DNA of 64,000 nt from Glandiceps talaboti (lineage: Eukaryota > Hemichordata > Enteropneusta > Spengelidae), in NCBI RefSeq assembly GCF_964340395.1, contig NC_135554.1, positions 23,010,592 through 23,074,591 on the forward strand, read 5' to 3'. Shown here piece by piece: positions 50,909-64,000 of this stretch. The notes under the pieces were generated by a model. It was not told where the DNA came from. It ran no database searches and was given only the letters and a program-made list of their open reading frames with translations. A program made the translations under genes and the position numbers. Position 1 is the first letter of the stretch. Each line of letters opens with the position of its first letter.

Positions 50909-51157
50909 AGCAGCTGTCATATGCATTACATTGAGAAATATCAAAGCTAAATTAAGTACTGATATGCCAAACAGGTTTAAAATACAGAATATTTCATGTC
51001 AACATAAAATTTGGAATAAGTGTAGCATTTAACCTGGGAATATTAAATATGCGAACACCGTAAGGTGAATTTGGTAGAAGACAAAACAATGGATGTGGTT
51101 TCATAAAAATCATATTCTTCGGTGTTTAAGACATAATAAAAGACTAAAACATACATT
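49054..51157. other. MRPL55 3' flank and spacer
   Basis: A ~90-bp direct duplication at 49073-49235 (AATCAGACTTT...GTGCTGTTGAAAGTA twice) lies in or near the MRPL55 3' UTR. Microsatellites: (TA)n 49542-49589, (TATG)n 50101-50140, (ATC)n 50880-50908. No gene recognised. Confidence 0.7.
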
Positions 51158-53559
51158 CTAAACTTTTGCTGGATATTCATTATTTTCGCCTTTTTCTAGT
51201 AATGTAAATTCTGTTCGATCTATGGATGATTCTGGTTTCTTCTGATTTGTAGAGTTGCCTCTGAACATGATATAATGTTGTATGATAACACAAGGTCAAA
51301 GATAAGAGTTAATAAACCCAGACCAAACTTTGTTGGATCCCCAAGAATAGAACCCCAGTCATCTGAAAATGAAAGCAAGATGTGTTGGCGTGATGGTTGA
51401 GTATTATGATGATTGGCATGATCAAATCTGAGTAGACTCTTCCAAGGCACATACACACCAAATATCAAAGCTATCTGACCAATCAAAAGTGACACATATC
51501 AACTTGGCATGAGCAAATTTGAACAGACACCCCCGTCCCCACCCACCTAGAAAAATCTCGAGCTCGTCAAACGTCCAAGCAATACAATACGACCTGGTTT
51601 TCTGAGAAGAAGTTGAAAATATCACTGTTGACCTAAAATACTAAACAATCTGCTTAAAAAAGAAAACTACTTGTATCAACTTGGCATGAACATGTCTGAC
51701 TAGACTTCTCTCTATATACATGTATACCAAATATCAAAGCAATCCTAAGTCTTGTTTCAGAGAAGAAGATGAAAATGGGAAAAGTAGGCGGACACATGAC
51801 GGACGATTAGAACAATCTACCTAACCCTGTCGCTGACAGCTGAGCTAAAAAAAAAGAGTCATGGCACCAATATAGAAACTGCAACTGCACAGCAGTTACC
51901 GGATATCTGATCTTAGAACGATAATGATTTTTAATAAAATAGCATCAAATAATTGTAAATATCATTAATCTCCAAGTAATGACACTTACCGTAATTAAAA
52001 GATATAAGAAACATTTGCACGAGACTTAACAGACCACCTGCAATATCCCATAGGATTGTTCCGATGCTCCATCCTTCAGTGCTCTTCCTTTTATGATTTA
52101 AGTACATCTACATGTACGAAAATAATATATACGTAAATTAATACAAAGAAAATCATAAAACTTGCTTCTCAAATGGTCTGGTGAGACAGACATCTTAACC
52201 TTGGTACATGGTGAGTTACCATAGTTACACGTACAAGGACAACAAGTGAAGATAGCCCTAACGTTGGTGCATTCATTCTGATATTTGTGAAACAATTTGT
52301 ACTTCTGAATCAATTTCTTTCATATCAGACGATAATATGTGGAAATGTTAATAAGATTTTTTTGAGCAAGACCATAATATATTAGTAATGTTTCTGGATA
52401 TTTATCTGGCCAGACGAATAAATGTGGCAATGTTGATAAGATTTTTGTAGAGCCAGACGACGTTTTGCTTCAGATATCATGATGTTCGTTGTATCTTTTG
52501 TTTCCTCCACTTCAAATATTTGAATGAATCTTTCTCAAATGAATGCACATATGTATTAACCAAACGAGAAAAAAACTTTTTTAAATTTTTGATTTGGTGC
52601 AAAGATTTTATATTGTCTGAGTAGTATTTTGTTCAAGGCCAGTAGACATATTTCCAAATGTAGAGTTTTCTATGTTTATGATATAAAATAGTTTAACCCG
52701 AGACATTGAAATCCGAAAACCCCCGACTTATTGAAAAAAATGTTGATGTAAAAAGTAATCACATATCATTTAATTTCCATTTGTATCATGCAACACTCGT
52801 GCTTACGGACTAGCAAATAAAAGTAGCATATGTTACTAATCAAACACCTGTCAGAATAACATTTGCTTTAGGATATCCAGTCAAGGGTTGCTTACCTGTG
52901 GAATGTATCTCAACGTAACAACTAATTTTATGTATGATAAATATAAGAGATACTGAAACCAGTCTAAGAGATCAGTTGTTACAGTTAATACCACTCCGAT
53001 GACTGCAAGAACTCCGGATACTATCAACATTACTATGCAAAATCTTGATACTCTCTGACCTCCTCTCTGCAGATGAAATGTAAAAAGATTAAGTTCGTTT
53101 TGTAACGTTTTTAAGAATTTACGGCAGAGGGCACGAAAACATGTCAGGGTGCGAAGGGTGGGCGAGGTGCTCTTGGAAATTGTGCTGGGGTGAAAGTGAC
53201 ATGGAATATTTTGCTCATTGTGTTTACCTAAGTTAAACCCAAAGGGGGGGGGGGGCATGAATTCGTTGAGAGCGCAATGAGGTGGGTCACAAAAACAATT
53301 TTGACCAAAATATTTTCAGGATGATTTGATATCTCCCTCACTTGAACTAGTGTAAAGTGCCAGCAAATGATGTTTGGTTGTATTAGAAATACAAATTGGT
53401 TACAGTATACTATACAGGATAAGCAAAAACGTTACTTACATCGTATATACATATTTGAATAAGAACCACTAGAGTCAGGATAAAACAATGCAGTGTAAAC
53501 ACTACATCATTCAACTGGACAGGATTGACTCCACCTGGGTGCTTCTCTTTGTACTCTTC
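51158..53559 (-). pseudogene. Cystinosin paralogue, partial and frameshifted
   Basis: Four exons matching the C-terminal half of cystinosin: 53559-53440, 53066-52896, 52107-51990 and 51362-51158. Segments include [59 protein letters not shown] and [18 protein letters not shown]. The second PQ motif and both key aspartates are present. After FDLV one nucleotide is missing relative to CTNS: the upstream frame stops at 51220, while the next frame gives IIQHYIMFRGNST and runs to 51158. Exon 6 is three codons shorter than in CTNS. No exons for the signal peptide, luminal domain or first membrane segments were found up to 58398. It could be a pseudogene, a gene with a changed tail, or an assembly error. 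It keeps the intron (51363-51989) that CTNS lacks. Confidence 0.82.
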
Positions 53560-56500
53560 CTGTTCCGACAACAACATTTAGAACAAATCACTCCTACTAT
53601 ATATCTGAACATGTCCTTGTTTCCAGTTACTTTGTAATGAGAATCCCTCAACATGCTGGCACCTAAAACAAACACCACGACATACTACAAAGCCTGGAAT
53701 CTAGGCTAAAAATATGCAATTCAAAGATCTTTGGTAGAAATTTTATTATTACAATAACAAAGTGATAATGTATTTGGTACACGTAAATAGCATTTGCTGG
53801 TCTTAGCGTTATGTACGATAAATATGAAGTCGTCTTTGTAACATCATATACGGTAGTATTGACACCGTATGGAATGTCTATTGTCGAAATAACGTTATTT
53901 GCATTGTCGGTTGTTAGAAAAGACGATTTTAAACCTGCACAGCAGAAACATGCTGTGTACAAAACGGTACTCCAGTTAAATAGAGATGGCAGCATTTTCT
54001 ACACGGTGATCGCACAATTGAAGCGTGATGACGTACTACACTGGCTCAAACGAACAGAACATGTAACCTCATAGATGTCTATAATGGACTTCAAACGCAT
54101 AATGTGTTCGTCCACCTGGATTGGTCGACATTAATAGTTTACTTATCGTTGGGCAAACAATACCGTAAATCATTCAGGATGATAAGATCATAGGACCCTG
54201 CATCACGAGGGCCACCGTGGACGAGAATGAAATCAAAATAATAAAATATACCTGACGTGACGAAATATTAATATGATCCTATAAACGTATGGGGTAAATC
54301 TTTTGATTATATCTGGAGGATTTGGACCCAACAATTTTTTTTTCAAACACCATGACTGTAATCTTTTTTTTTCGAGCGTAACTCGAGAGTAATTTCTTTT
54401 ATGCCTCGTAGGGGTACAGCTCTTGGCCTGCAACATTTTTTTCACGAAAACCTCCAGCCCCCCCCCCCCCCAGCAACGATAATATCAATGTCAATATAAT
54501 AAAAAGAAGCAATAACACCAAATCATTAATATGACGTCATTCTTTTGATATAAATTGACGAAATTTCCTCTGATCAAAGGAGCGCCTCCAACGACCATAC
54601 CTTACGTCCTGTTTGATCTCATCTCAACACGCAGAGAAAATTACATTTGGCGTGTTAGTAAAGCATAACAGTGCAGTAAAGAAACCACGTTTTTAACGAA
54701 ATTAACTTTGAATGATATATTTATTTCAAAACTATATAACGCAATGCATTTACATATCAGGACAAAGGTATCTATTACAACTTTTGTTTCTATTATGCAG
54801 ATATTTTACATTAACAGCTATCTCATCAAGGTTATTAGTTCACATTATTTTTGACATTTCTAAAAACGTATTATTATTACTAATATTATTGAAAACTTAT
54901 CCCTTGGTTTGTTATGTGAAAATCATGAAAGTATAAATTATCGTTATATTTAAATTACAGAGATTGAAATCTGATAATTGAATTTGAGAAAGTAAAGAAT
55001 ATTGATCTCTAACTTTGTATTATACAATACGATATATTATTCATCGTCCGACCCAAATGCTAACCACTGTAAAGTTGACTACATACGTATATACAGACAG
55101 CTTACTTGTAACGAAAGAAATCCTCAACAAGAAGCTAAACTTAATTATCTCTATATTGTGCACCCCCCTCCCCAATAACGAAAACAATAAAAGGAGGACA
55201 ATACACAAAACAATATTAGCAAACAATATGAGAACCAAGCGCCTACAAAATAACTCACATTGAAGCACAGGTTTTCGCTGTTCTTCACAGCAATAACGCA
55301 GTATTTTATTGAAATACCAAATATGAAACACCCAGTACAGAAGCATTCACAGGTTCACTGAATATACGTGACAGCTTTCTAGTACACAGCAGACTTATGG
55401 TGAATTTGTCATAATAAACTCTATAAACACGTGTACATTGATACACTAACCACTAACAGACTCACTGTTCCGATGTTACAGATTTGAGTTTGTCGGAAAT
55501 GAAAACTTATGCCCTCAATGTCACTGGAATACAATGTGTGACATGGGACACATTGAATAACGATAATTACAATCAATCATTGGATTATGAAATTCAATAT
55601 GGAGATAGTGATTTACTGACATTCAAAATGACCTACATGGTTAGACACAACAATAAACTATCCACTACCTGTGTCTTGTCAATGCTGTCAAGGTTTAACG
55701 TGAAATGCCCATGGGGAGTAAACTGTGCTTTTTTTCAAGAAAACTCCAGCAAAATAGTCTCGATACAAATGTTTGAAATAGCGGGCACAATGTTTTCAAG
55801 ATTAAGCCATTTCAGAATCCAATATAGCCGATGAAAGATAGTTGATTTCCTTGAAAACAAGACGGTGGACCCTAAGATTCTTTCATTATGCCAGGAACAC
55901 AAGCTTTAATGTTGAAAGTTTGGGGAGATTTTAAAACCTTTTGATGTTCAGGAAAATTGGTCCCCAAGGCGAACTCTATCTTACTTATTAAACTCCTATT
56001 TTATAATCACAAGCACATTTAGAGCTCCTTCCAATCCCCATCTCTATGACAAAACAGTTTGCACTGATAGAATGAGTTTGACCAGAGTAGCTATGCTAGA
56101 ATAATAGTTAGAAACTTCCCACACATAATAATACCAATGAAAATAACATCTTACATATATAAACTAGTTTCATATGTCTATATGATTTGTGTAGACATCT
56201 ATATGATATATAAAACATGTCACTTGCGTTAAAAGTATTTGTTGAATATGTCTATGAATGTTCTCAATCATTTGTTGAATGTTAACTATTTACCCGTCAA
56301 TTTCACATAATAATATCCTTTTCAAAAATGGGCCTTTAAGTTAATCATTTTCAATTGATATATACTTATTATGGTTACCGATCGACACAAATTTACTTAT
56401 TAAGATAATTTAGAAATGCCTTTAATACTAGTATAGTACTTACAGCATTATTGAAAAATAGTGTAATTATAATCTTATGTATTTTAAGAACTTTGTGTTG

Positions 56501-58398
56501 TATTGGGGATATGGGTATGGGGTAACTATAAATGAAGGTGAGCATACTTTGCATGTAATTTGAAATAATATATTTATAACTAAACGTACTGATGACCCCT
56601 GCTAGATACGTGATCATAATGCCAAGTTTTAAATGAAGAAAACTATATCATGCACATTAAAAATAATGGAATGTTAAGACAGTGAACCAATTGATTTTGA
56701 CCATGAGCATGCCTTTAAACGAAGGTAGTGAGCGATAGCCAGAAAAGCAAATTCAAAATAATTCATAAACATGGTCCAGATGTAAACTGATTGCCTACAG
56801 TAAGGGACAGAGAACATCTAACTGGATTTTAACAATGCCTACTATACCGTAACGTTAAAACGCGTTTAGTTTCCATATGCACTATTATATCAGAATGCGA
56901 AAATCTGAACTACCACACATGTAATACCTTACATACTTTTAAATGTAATTGGTATCCCTATACCAAATCCGCTTAAAATCCAAAGCTACGTCAATGACCT
57001 TTATGAGACACATGCACTTTGTCATCACCAATATATACATTAAATTATGTTAAAATCTGAAGCATGCATTAAGACATTGCCTAATTACAATATTGATTAA
57101 TTATGCAAATGATTCATTAATGATAAATATAATATCAACAAGCTTTGTAGACCTGCTCTATCATATGATCAATGAATACATTAAATTGCATGAGAATTGA
57201 AGCAAGCTCTCTTAATTAAGATATTGCCTAATTAAAAACCCCACATTATTATGCAAAATATCCGAAGCTACATCAACAAGCCTTATAGGTCACATGCGCT
57301 TTGTTATCGTCAGTGTTCGGTTTAAATGATGTGATGTTTGAAGCATGCATTCCAAAGATAATGCCTATTTCCTGAAATCCTTAATTATGTAAATACATTA
57401 TTAATATTCACGTGATGTTTACCAAAACCTGATCAGTTCTTTCTTTCTTTACTCATAATGAAGATTTGTATCAAATGTCATTTGAATTGACATAATCACA
57501 CACATACAGACACAGAACCATTTCATAACCTCCCCTTATGGGGTAAAAAGGGAATATATCTATAATTAATATTCAAAATTCACATAAATGTACAACTAAA
57601 AGCAGCGTACGTGTCTATGACTAGTATTGCTTGTGATTTTAACATTGTTTTCAGTAAACAACCAATGTCGCAACACATATTTCAAAATCCTAACTATAGC
57701 TGTTTGTTCAACGAGTGGAACTTTGAATAATTTCTTTTGGGAGAAAGTTTATAAATCACATATACAAAGACAAAAAAATGCGTTTCTATCTACTCTGACT
57801 CTGCTCTGCTTCCACACTCCATATTACAATGTCACCTCAAAGTTCCAACATTTGTTGGCACCGTATTTGCTGACTAATTAGGTATGCATAAACTTGACAT
57901 AAACAAACCTGATGAGTAGAAAATCTGTGCCATTGTATCTTGGTATTCAATTTGGTATTCATATAAAAGTAACTAGACTATTTGTGACGGAATCATAATA
58001 TAGCACTGAGAACTGCTGGTCTTCAGCTTGCTAAGTGCGAGACGGTATGTGGTGTGCATGTGCTTCAGAAAATAGTTTCCCTGTGTGACGATTCGGAGAA
58101 TAGACTGTTCCACTTCAAGTTGACCTGTGACCCTCAGCAGTTCAAGCATGAACTAATAATCACAGAATGATCCAGTGTCTTGTGCCTCCCAGAAGTTTTG
58201 TTTATATTTTGTTTATATCCCCTTTTAAGCAAATCTCTTAAACAGTCCTGAAACATTAAGGTTGGATTTGATAGCGAGTGAACTTTGAAATAAAGTAAAA
58301 TTCACTGAAAAAGACGTCACATTGGAACTAAGTAGCAAAACATCTTGTTTTAAACCCCTTTTCGGAAGTGTAATCTTGAATACGATGACAGCTGATTT
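53560..58398. other. Spacer without a recognised gene
   Basis: Expected upstream exons of the cystinosin paralogue were not seen. Open frames at 53663-53995 (minus, 110 codons) and 55484-55834 (plus, 116 codons) have moderately complex composition but no domain or start context I recognise. AT-rich, with C-runs at 54462-54473. Confidence 0.55.
55484..55834 (+). CDS. Unrecognised ORF, 116 codons
   Basis: Opens MSLSEMKTYALNVTGIQC, with six cysteines and normal amino-acid mix but no membrane segment. Acceptor-like sequence (ttacag at 55470-55475) precedes it, so it might be an exon of a secreted-domain protein. No splice donor or partner exon was identified. Equally it may be chance. Confidence 0.2.
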   Translation: MSLSEMKTYALNVTGIQCVTWDTLNNDNYNQSLDYEIQYGDSDLLTFKMTYMVRHNNKLSTTCVLSMLSRFNVKCPWGVNCAFFQENSSKIVSIQMFEIAGTMFSRLSHFRIQYSR

Positions 58399-60392
<1,994 letters not shown>

Positions 60393-63300
60393 CTGAAATT
60401 AGAGAAAACACATATGTATTCAATTTCTCCAATATAATGCATCTATGTTTCAAATTACAACATGGTAAATATAATTAAAATAAAATCAAAAATAGCATTA
60501 TTCATCATTGCATGGCAGGTTGTACAAAGGATATTATTGATACTATGTACAACCTGACAATTAAATAATTTTAAACGTTTCTATCGTACAACCAATTCAT
60601 CTTCCAATATCCTATTATATCTCCCATCAACAGGCAAACGATAACCCTCAAGGTAGTAAGAGAAAATATCCCCTTTCAGATATGATATGAGTGATAGCAA
60701 ATTACCTAGTATCCCTTTTCAGGCAGTACATGAATAATTTACACCCATTTCAAAAAGCAAGCAACAATATGAAACCTCAATACGAATCCCTTTTCCGGGT
60801 CCCCTATTCGAGCAAAAAAGCAAAATAGCACATCCCAATTTACTCTGAAAATTTACTCTTTGGTGGACATGCCTAAATAGTTAAGCTTTACAATAGGAGT
60901 ACACACAGGGATGTGTGTGTGTGTGGGGGGGGGGGGGGGGAATAGTATGCCATGTAACCATCCCTTGCAAGTACTGTACTAGGGATTCTTTATTTAGATT
61001 GGGTAAGCCCTAATTCTTCCATATGACGTAATTGTCGATGATGTAAATCTAAGGAAGATGCCTTTAATCAATTGGAGAAACCTTTAACCGCATGAAACGA
61101 CCATGACATATAGTTTTAGATCACAACTGTTTACCAATAAATGACAGAACGTCATCATACTTGACGTCAAGTGACGATGTGTTTATTGTTTTTCAGATTG
61201 TATTGGCGTTGAATTTTGCACTATAATCTAATGTATTTCCCAGTGGTTTCGTCGGTTGCTGTGAGAAAACAACGCATGATATGATTAATTTGTTACTGTT
61301 AATGTTCTAGGTAACATCATGGGAGATGTATTGTTTTTCCCCACGGATCTTGCAATATCTATGGAAATGAAAACCAAATGTTTCAAAAGTGATGGATTTA
61401 TATTTGTTGAAAAATGTATGATATTAATACCTTGGGGGAAGTGTTTGTCACAGTCCCTATCCAATTTGGATCTTTAAGAACGTAAAAATAGTTTTTAAAT
61501 AGAAGTGCATATGAAATCCGTCAGTGATGTTCTACTGCCCAGTTCTACCATCTTTACTTGGCGCCAGAAAGCGATGTTGCGCGATATGCAAATGAGTTAA
61601 GCACAAAAGAACCTTCGCTTCCTATGGTTTTGACATCAAATTCCTACAAATAAAATATGGCCCTTAGATGCATACTTGTGGACGTTGACCAGCTAATAGC
61701 CTATTAAGATTGCCATTGGACATTTGCAAATGAATTTAATCATGTACAATCTTAATGTAGTTTTATGAGCATCAGTCTGGTTACACAGTATGTCAGCCTT
61801 GTATATTCAATTCAAGGTACGGTCAAATTAATATACTTCAAACAGATAATCCAGTTAGATAATCTAAGTAGTAGTAACTAAAAAACGTTCTGTGAATTTG
61901 ATGAAAGAAATATGATAAAATTAGATTTGATCGACAAGCAATTATCTGAGAAAAATGATATGATTTTCCTCTATTAATATTTGTAATTACTTCAAGGAAT
62001 GACGTTATGATATGTATTTTTGTTGGCATCCCATTGTAGATAACCCATTATGTTGTGTTCTTACTTTAGCATGAGCCATAATTGATTATAGTGCTTTTAT
62101 AAAGTTACTAAGAATTGATAATGGTCATTTCCTTCCGAGCAAATGAAAATATGATTTTGGTCATGACTAGTGGCAGATATTGGAGGTTTTCAAAGAAAAC
62201 GACCAATCAGATGTATTTTTACACATACACAATCTTTTGTATTTGTCAAGACAAAGATATTATATCGTAGTATAATGTCATCACAAGAGGTTTTCCCCAT
62301 AACCTTTGCAAGAAATTAGATAGCCGAACACATCTCAGGTGCAGTAGAGCTTCTTTTATAATATTTGAATGTGAATTGAATTACAAAGGTGCTATTTTAT
62401 CGTCTCAAATAATAAATTGTAGGTGTATCTGGGGTTGAATATATATATATTATTGCTGAGAATCTTTATAAAGGGAATGCATTTATAATACCTTACCAAT
62501 AACTTTTATGAAAAAACTCATGAAAGCCATCATAGGTTTATGTGTATTATGCGTAATTTGAATCATAATCAATTCCGACATCTTAATAGCTGTCGCTCCT
62601 AATTTCGTTTCAGTTAATAAATGAAGTGTGTACTATGACTACTGTCATTACTGTGTCCTATTGTTTGACGGTGAATAGTTATTTCGCTTCTTTTTCTATG
62701 TCTGTATACTTTTGATATGTCTAGTATTATCGAGATCACTTTCACTTACTTTACCAATGAAATCTATTTTTGAGAAAATACTTTTTGATCTATTTTAGGT
62801 TTTATCTTAAAGTAACAATAATTGTTATAAAATGTTTTTGTCAACAAAATATCCAAAAAGTTTAAAATTTCAAAATAAAAACTCCAAATAGACCAGATAT
62901 TAGAATATATCGTATGCTGTTCAATTGATGTTATGTTTGATTTTTTCATACCTTTGATTTGAATATAACTCGCCATAAAAGCAATTACATGCATATTTAA
63001 TGGAACTCTACATACCTTTTATGATATAACACGTTCGTTATGTATAGTTATTAACAATTAAATATATGTACAGAACTAAGTTTCTGTCCCCAGTCATGTT
63101 CACTATCTTCGGATGCATTGAGGTTGATTACATGTTATGGTAATTATGAACACTGTTGCAGTTTGTTGTGTTATTTATATTGGTAAAAATGGGTGTTCAC
63201 AGAAGTAGTCAGATTGTTTCAAATGAATGTTATACTTAATAGATCAATTGTTCTCTGCATATATTTTACCATGGCTACCTGGAGTAGATTCTGTATGTGT

Positions 63301-64000
63301 GTCCTGATGTCTTTCTTTGATATGCACTGAATATGATATTGTCATATATATGGGGGATACATCAAGGAAGAATCACCTTGCTATACTTGGTACCAATGTG
63401 CAACTATTAACACCAGCGTACATTCCAGTCACTGTGACGAATTGAAAGCAAATTGCAATAATGTCATGGGAGCAAACAAGGCGAGCTTGTTTAATTTATG
63501 TACATAGCTACTGGCGCTATCACCAGCGATGTTTCTTCCCAAGGTGACAATATTCCTGTTACTGATCAAGGTAATCACATTCATCATCATTACGATATAC
63601 ATTTTAGAAGCCTGTGCCGTGCAAAAAAGAAAACGAGGGTGCAATTGAATGATTCTTAACAGTTGGTTGTCATAGAGGAATGTAAGAATCTGCCAGTTTG
63701 ACAAATTGTTGCAGGTATACAAGTGTGTTAAATAGTTAACATCATCATGTCCAGACACCCTAGAGAGACTTCCGAATCATGTTGCTGCATTATAATACAC
63801 TGATATGTAACGAAGGTAGGCTGACATTCCCTCCAAGGAAGTGTATGAGAGAAAGAGAAAATTAAAAACGGCTTCAACAAGTTGAGGTCAACAGTTTTGT
63901 TGAACAATTCATAATGGTATGATTGGATTCCGTGAACGGGAATGTGTGTGCAAAAACTAACAATATTCAAATCCCTTTGAGGACGAAGGTTAAGCTAACG
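60393..64000. other. Probable receptor intron or 5' region, no exon found
   Basis: AT-rich DNA with a GT/G-run at 60914-60942. I looked on the minus strand for upstream receptor exons (WxDxxLxW or YNPWLRP-like motifs) and saw none. No other gene, RNA or foldback element stands out. Confidence 0.6.

Noticed and set aside
53663-53995. Minus-strand frame with IDIPYGVNTTVYDVTKT as a possible N-terminal exon of the cystinosin paralogue
   Set aside because: No similarity to the luminal domain of CTNS and no fitting splice donor; kept only as an unexplained frame.

Overview
This is animal nuclear DNA: intron-bearing genes with GT/AG splice sites, AT-rich spacers, microsatellites, LINEs, a tRNA-derived SINE and many short foldback DNA elements. 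Gene content (MMACHC, GILT/IFI30, cystinosin, mitochondrial ribosomal protein L55, a nicotinic-type receptor) fits any bilaterian. The repeat style suggests a marine invertebrate, perhaps a non-vertebrate deuterostome, but the species cannot be fixed from the sequence.

Layout. 1-355: end of an unrecognised SAP-like gene or element. 1640-8575: a satellite with three nested periods (31, 155 and 1393 bp). 8576-22130 (copy A) and 24930-28893 (copy B): two tandem copies of a head-to-head gene pair, MMACHC on the minus strand and GILT on the plus strand. Copy B is intact. Copy A is dead: the satellite replaces the last MMACHC exon, two LINE pieces sit in MMACHC intron 1, a 5.4-kb foldback transposon with tandem-repeat ends splits MMACHC exon 1 with an 8-bp target duplication, a further ~960-bp insert breaks the shared promoter, and only exon 1 of GILT remains.

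33353-38562 is a gene-poor spacer. 38563-46910 is a complete seven-exon cystinosin gene (minus), head to head with three-exon MRPL55 (47281-49053, plus). 51158-53559 holds a second, N-terminally incomplete and frameshifted cystinosin paralogue (minus). 58399-60392 carries the last two recognised exons of a nicotinic acetylcholine receptor alpha-type subunit (minus), whose 5' exons were not found in the window.

GILT reduces disulfides in the lysosome, cystinosin exports the resulting cystine, and MMACHC handles cobalamin released from lysosomes. The two head-to-head promoters share an identical 13-bp E-box-containing sequence that resembles the lysosomal CLEAR element. Whether this is a regulated neighbourhood is inference.
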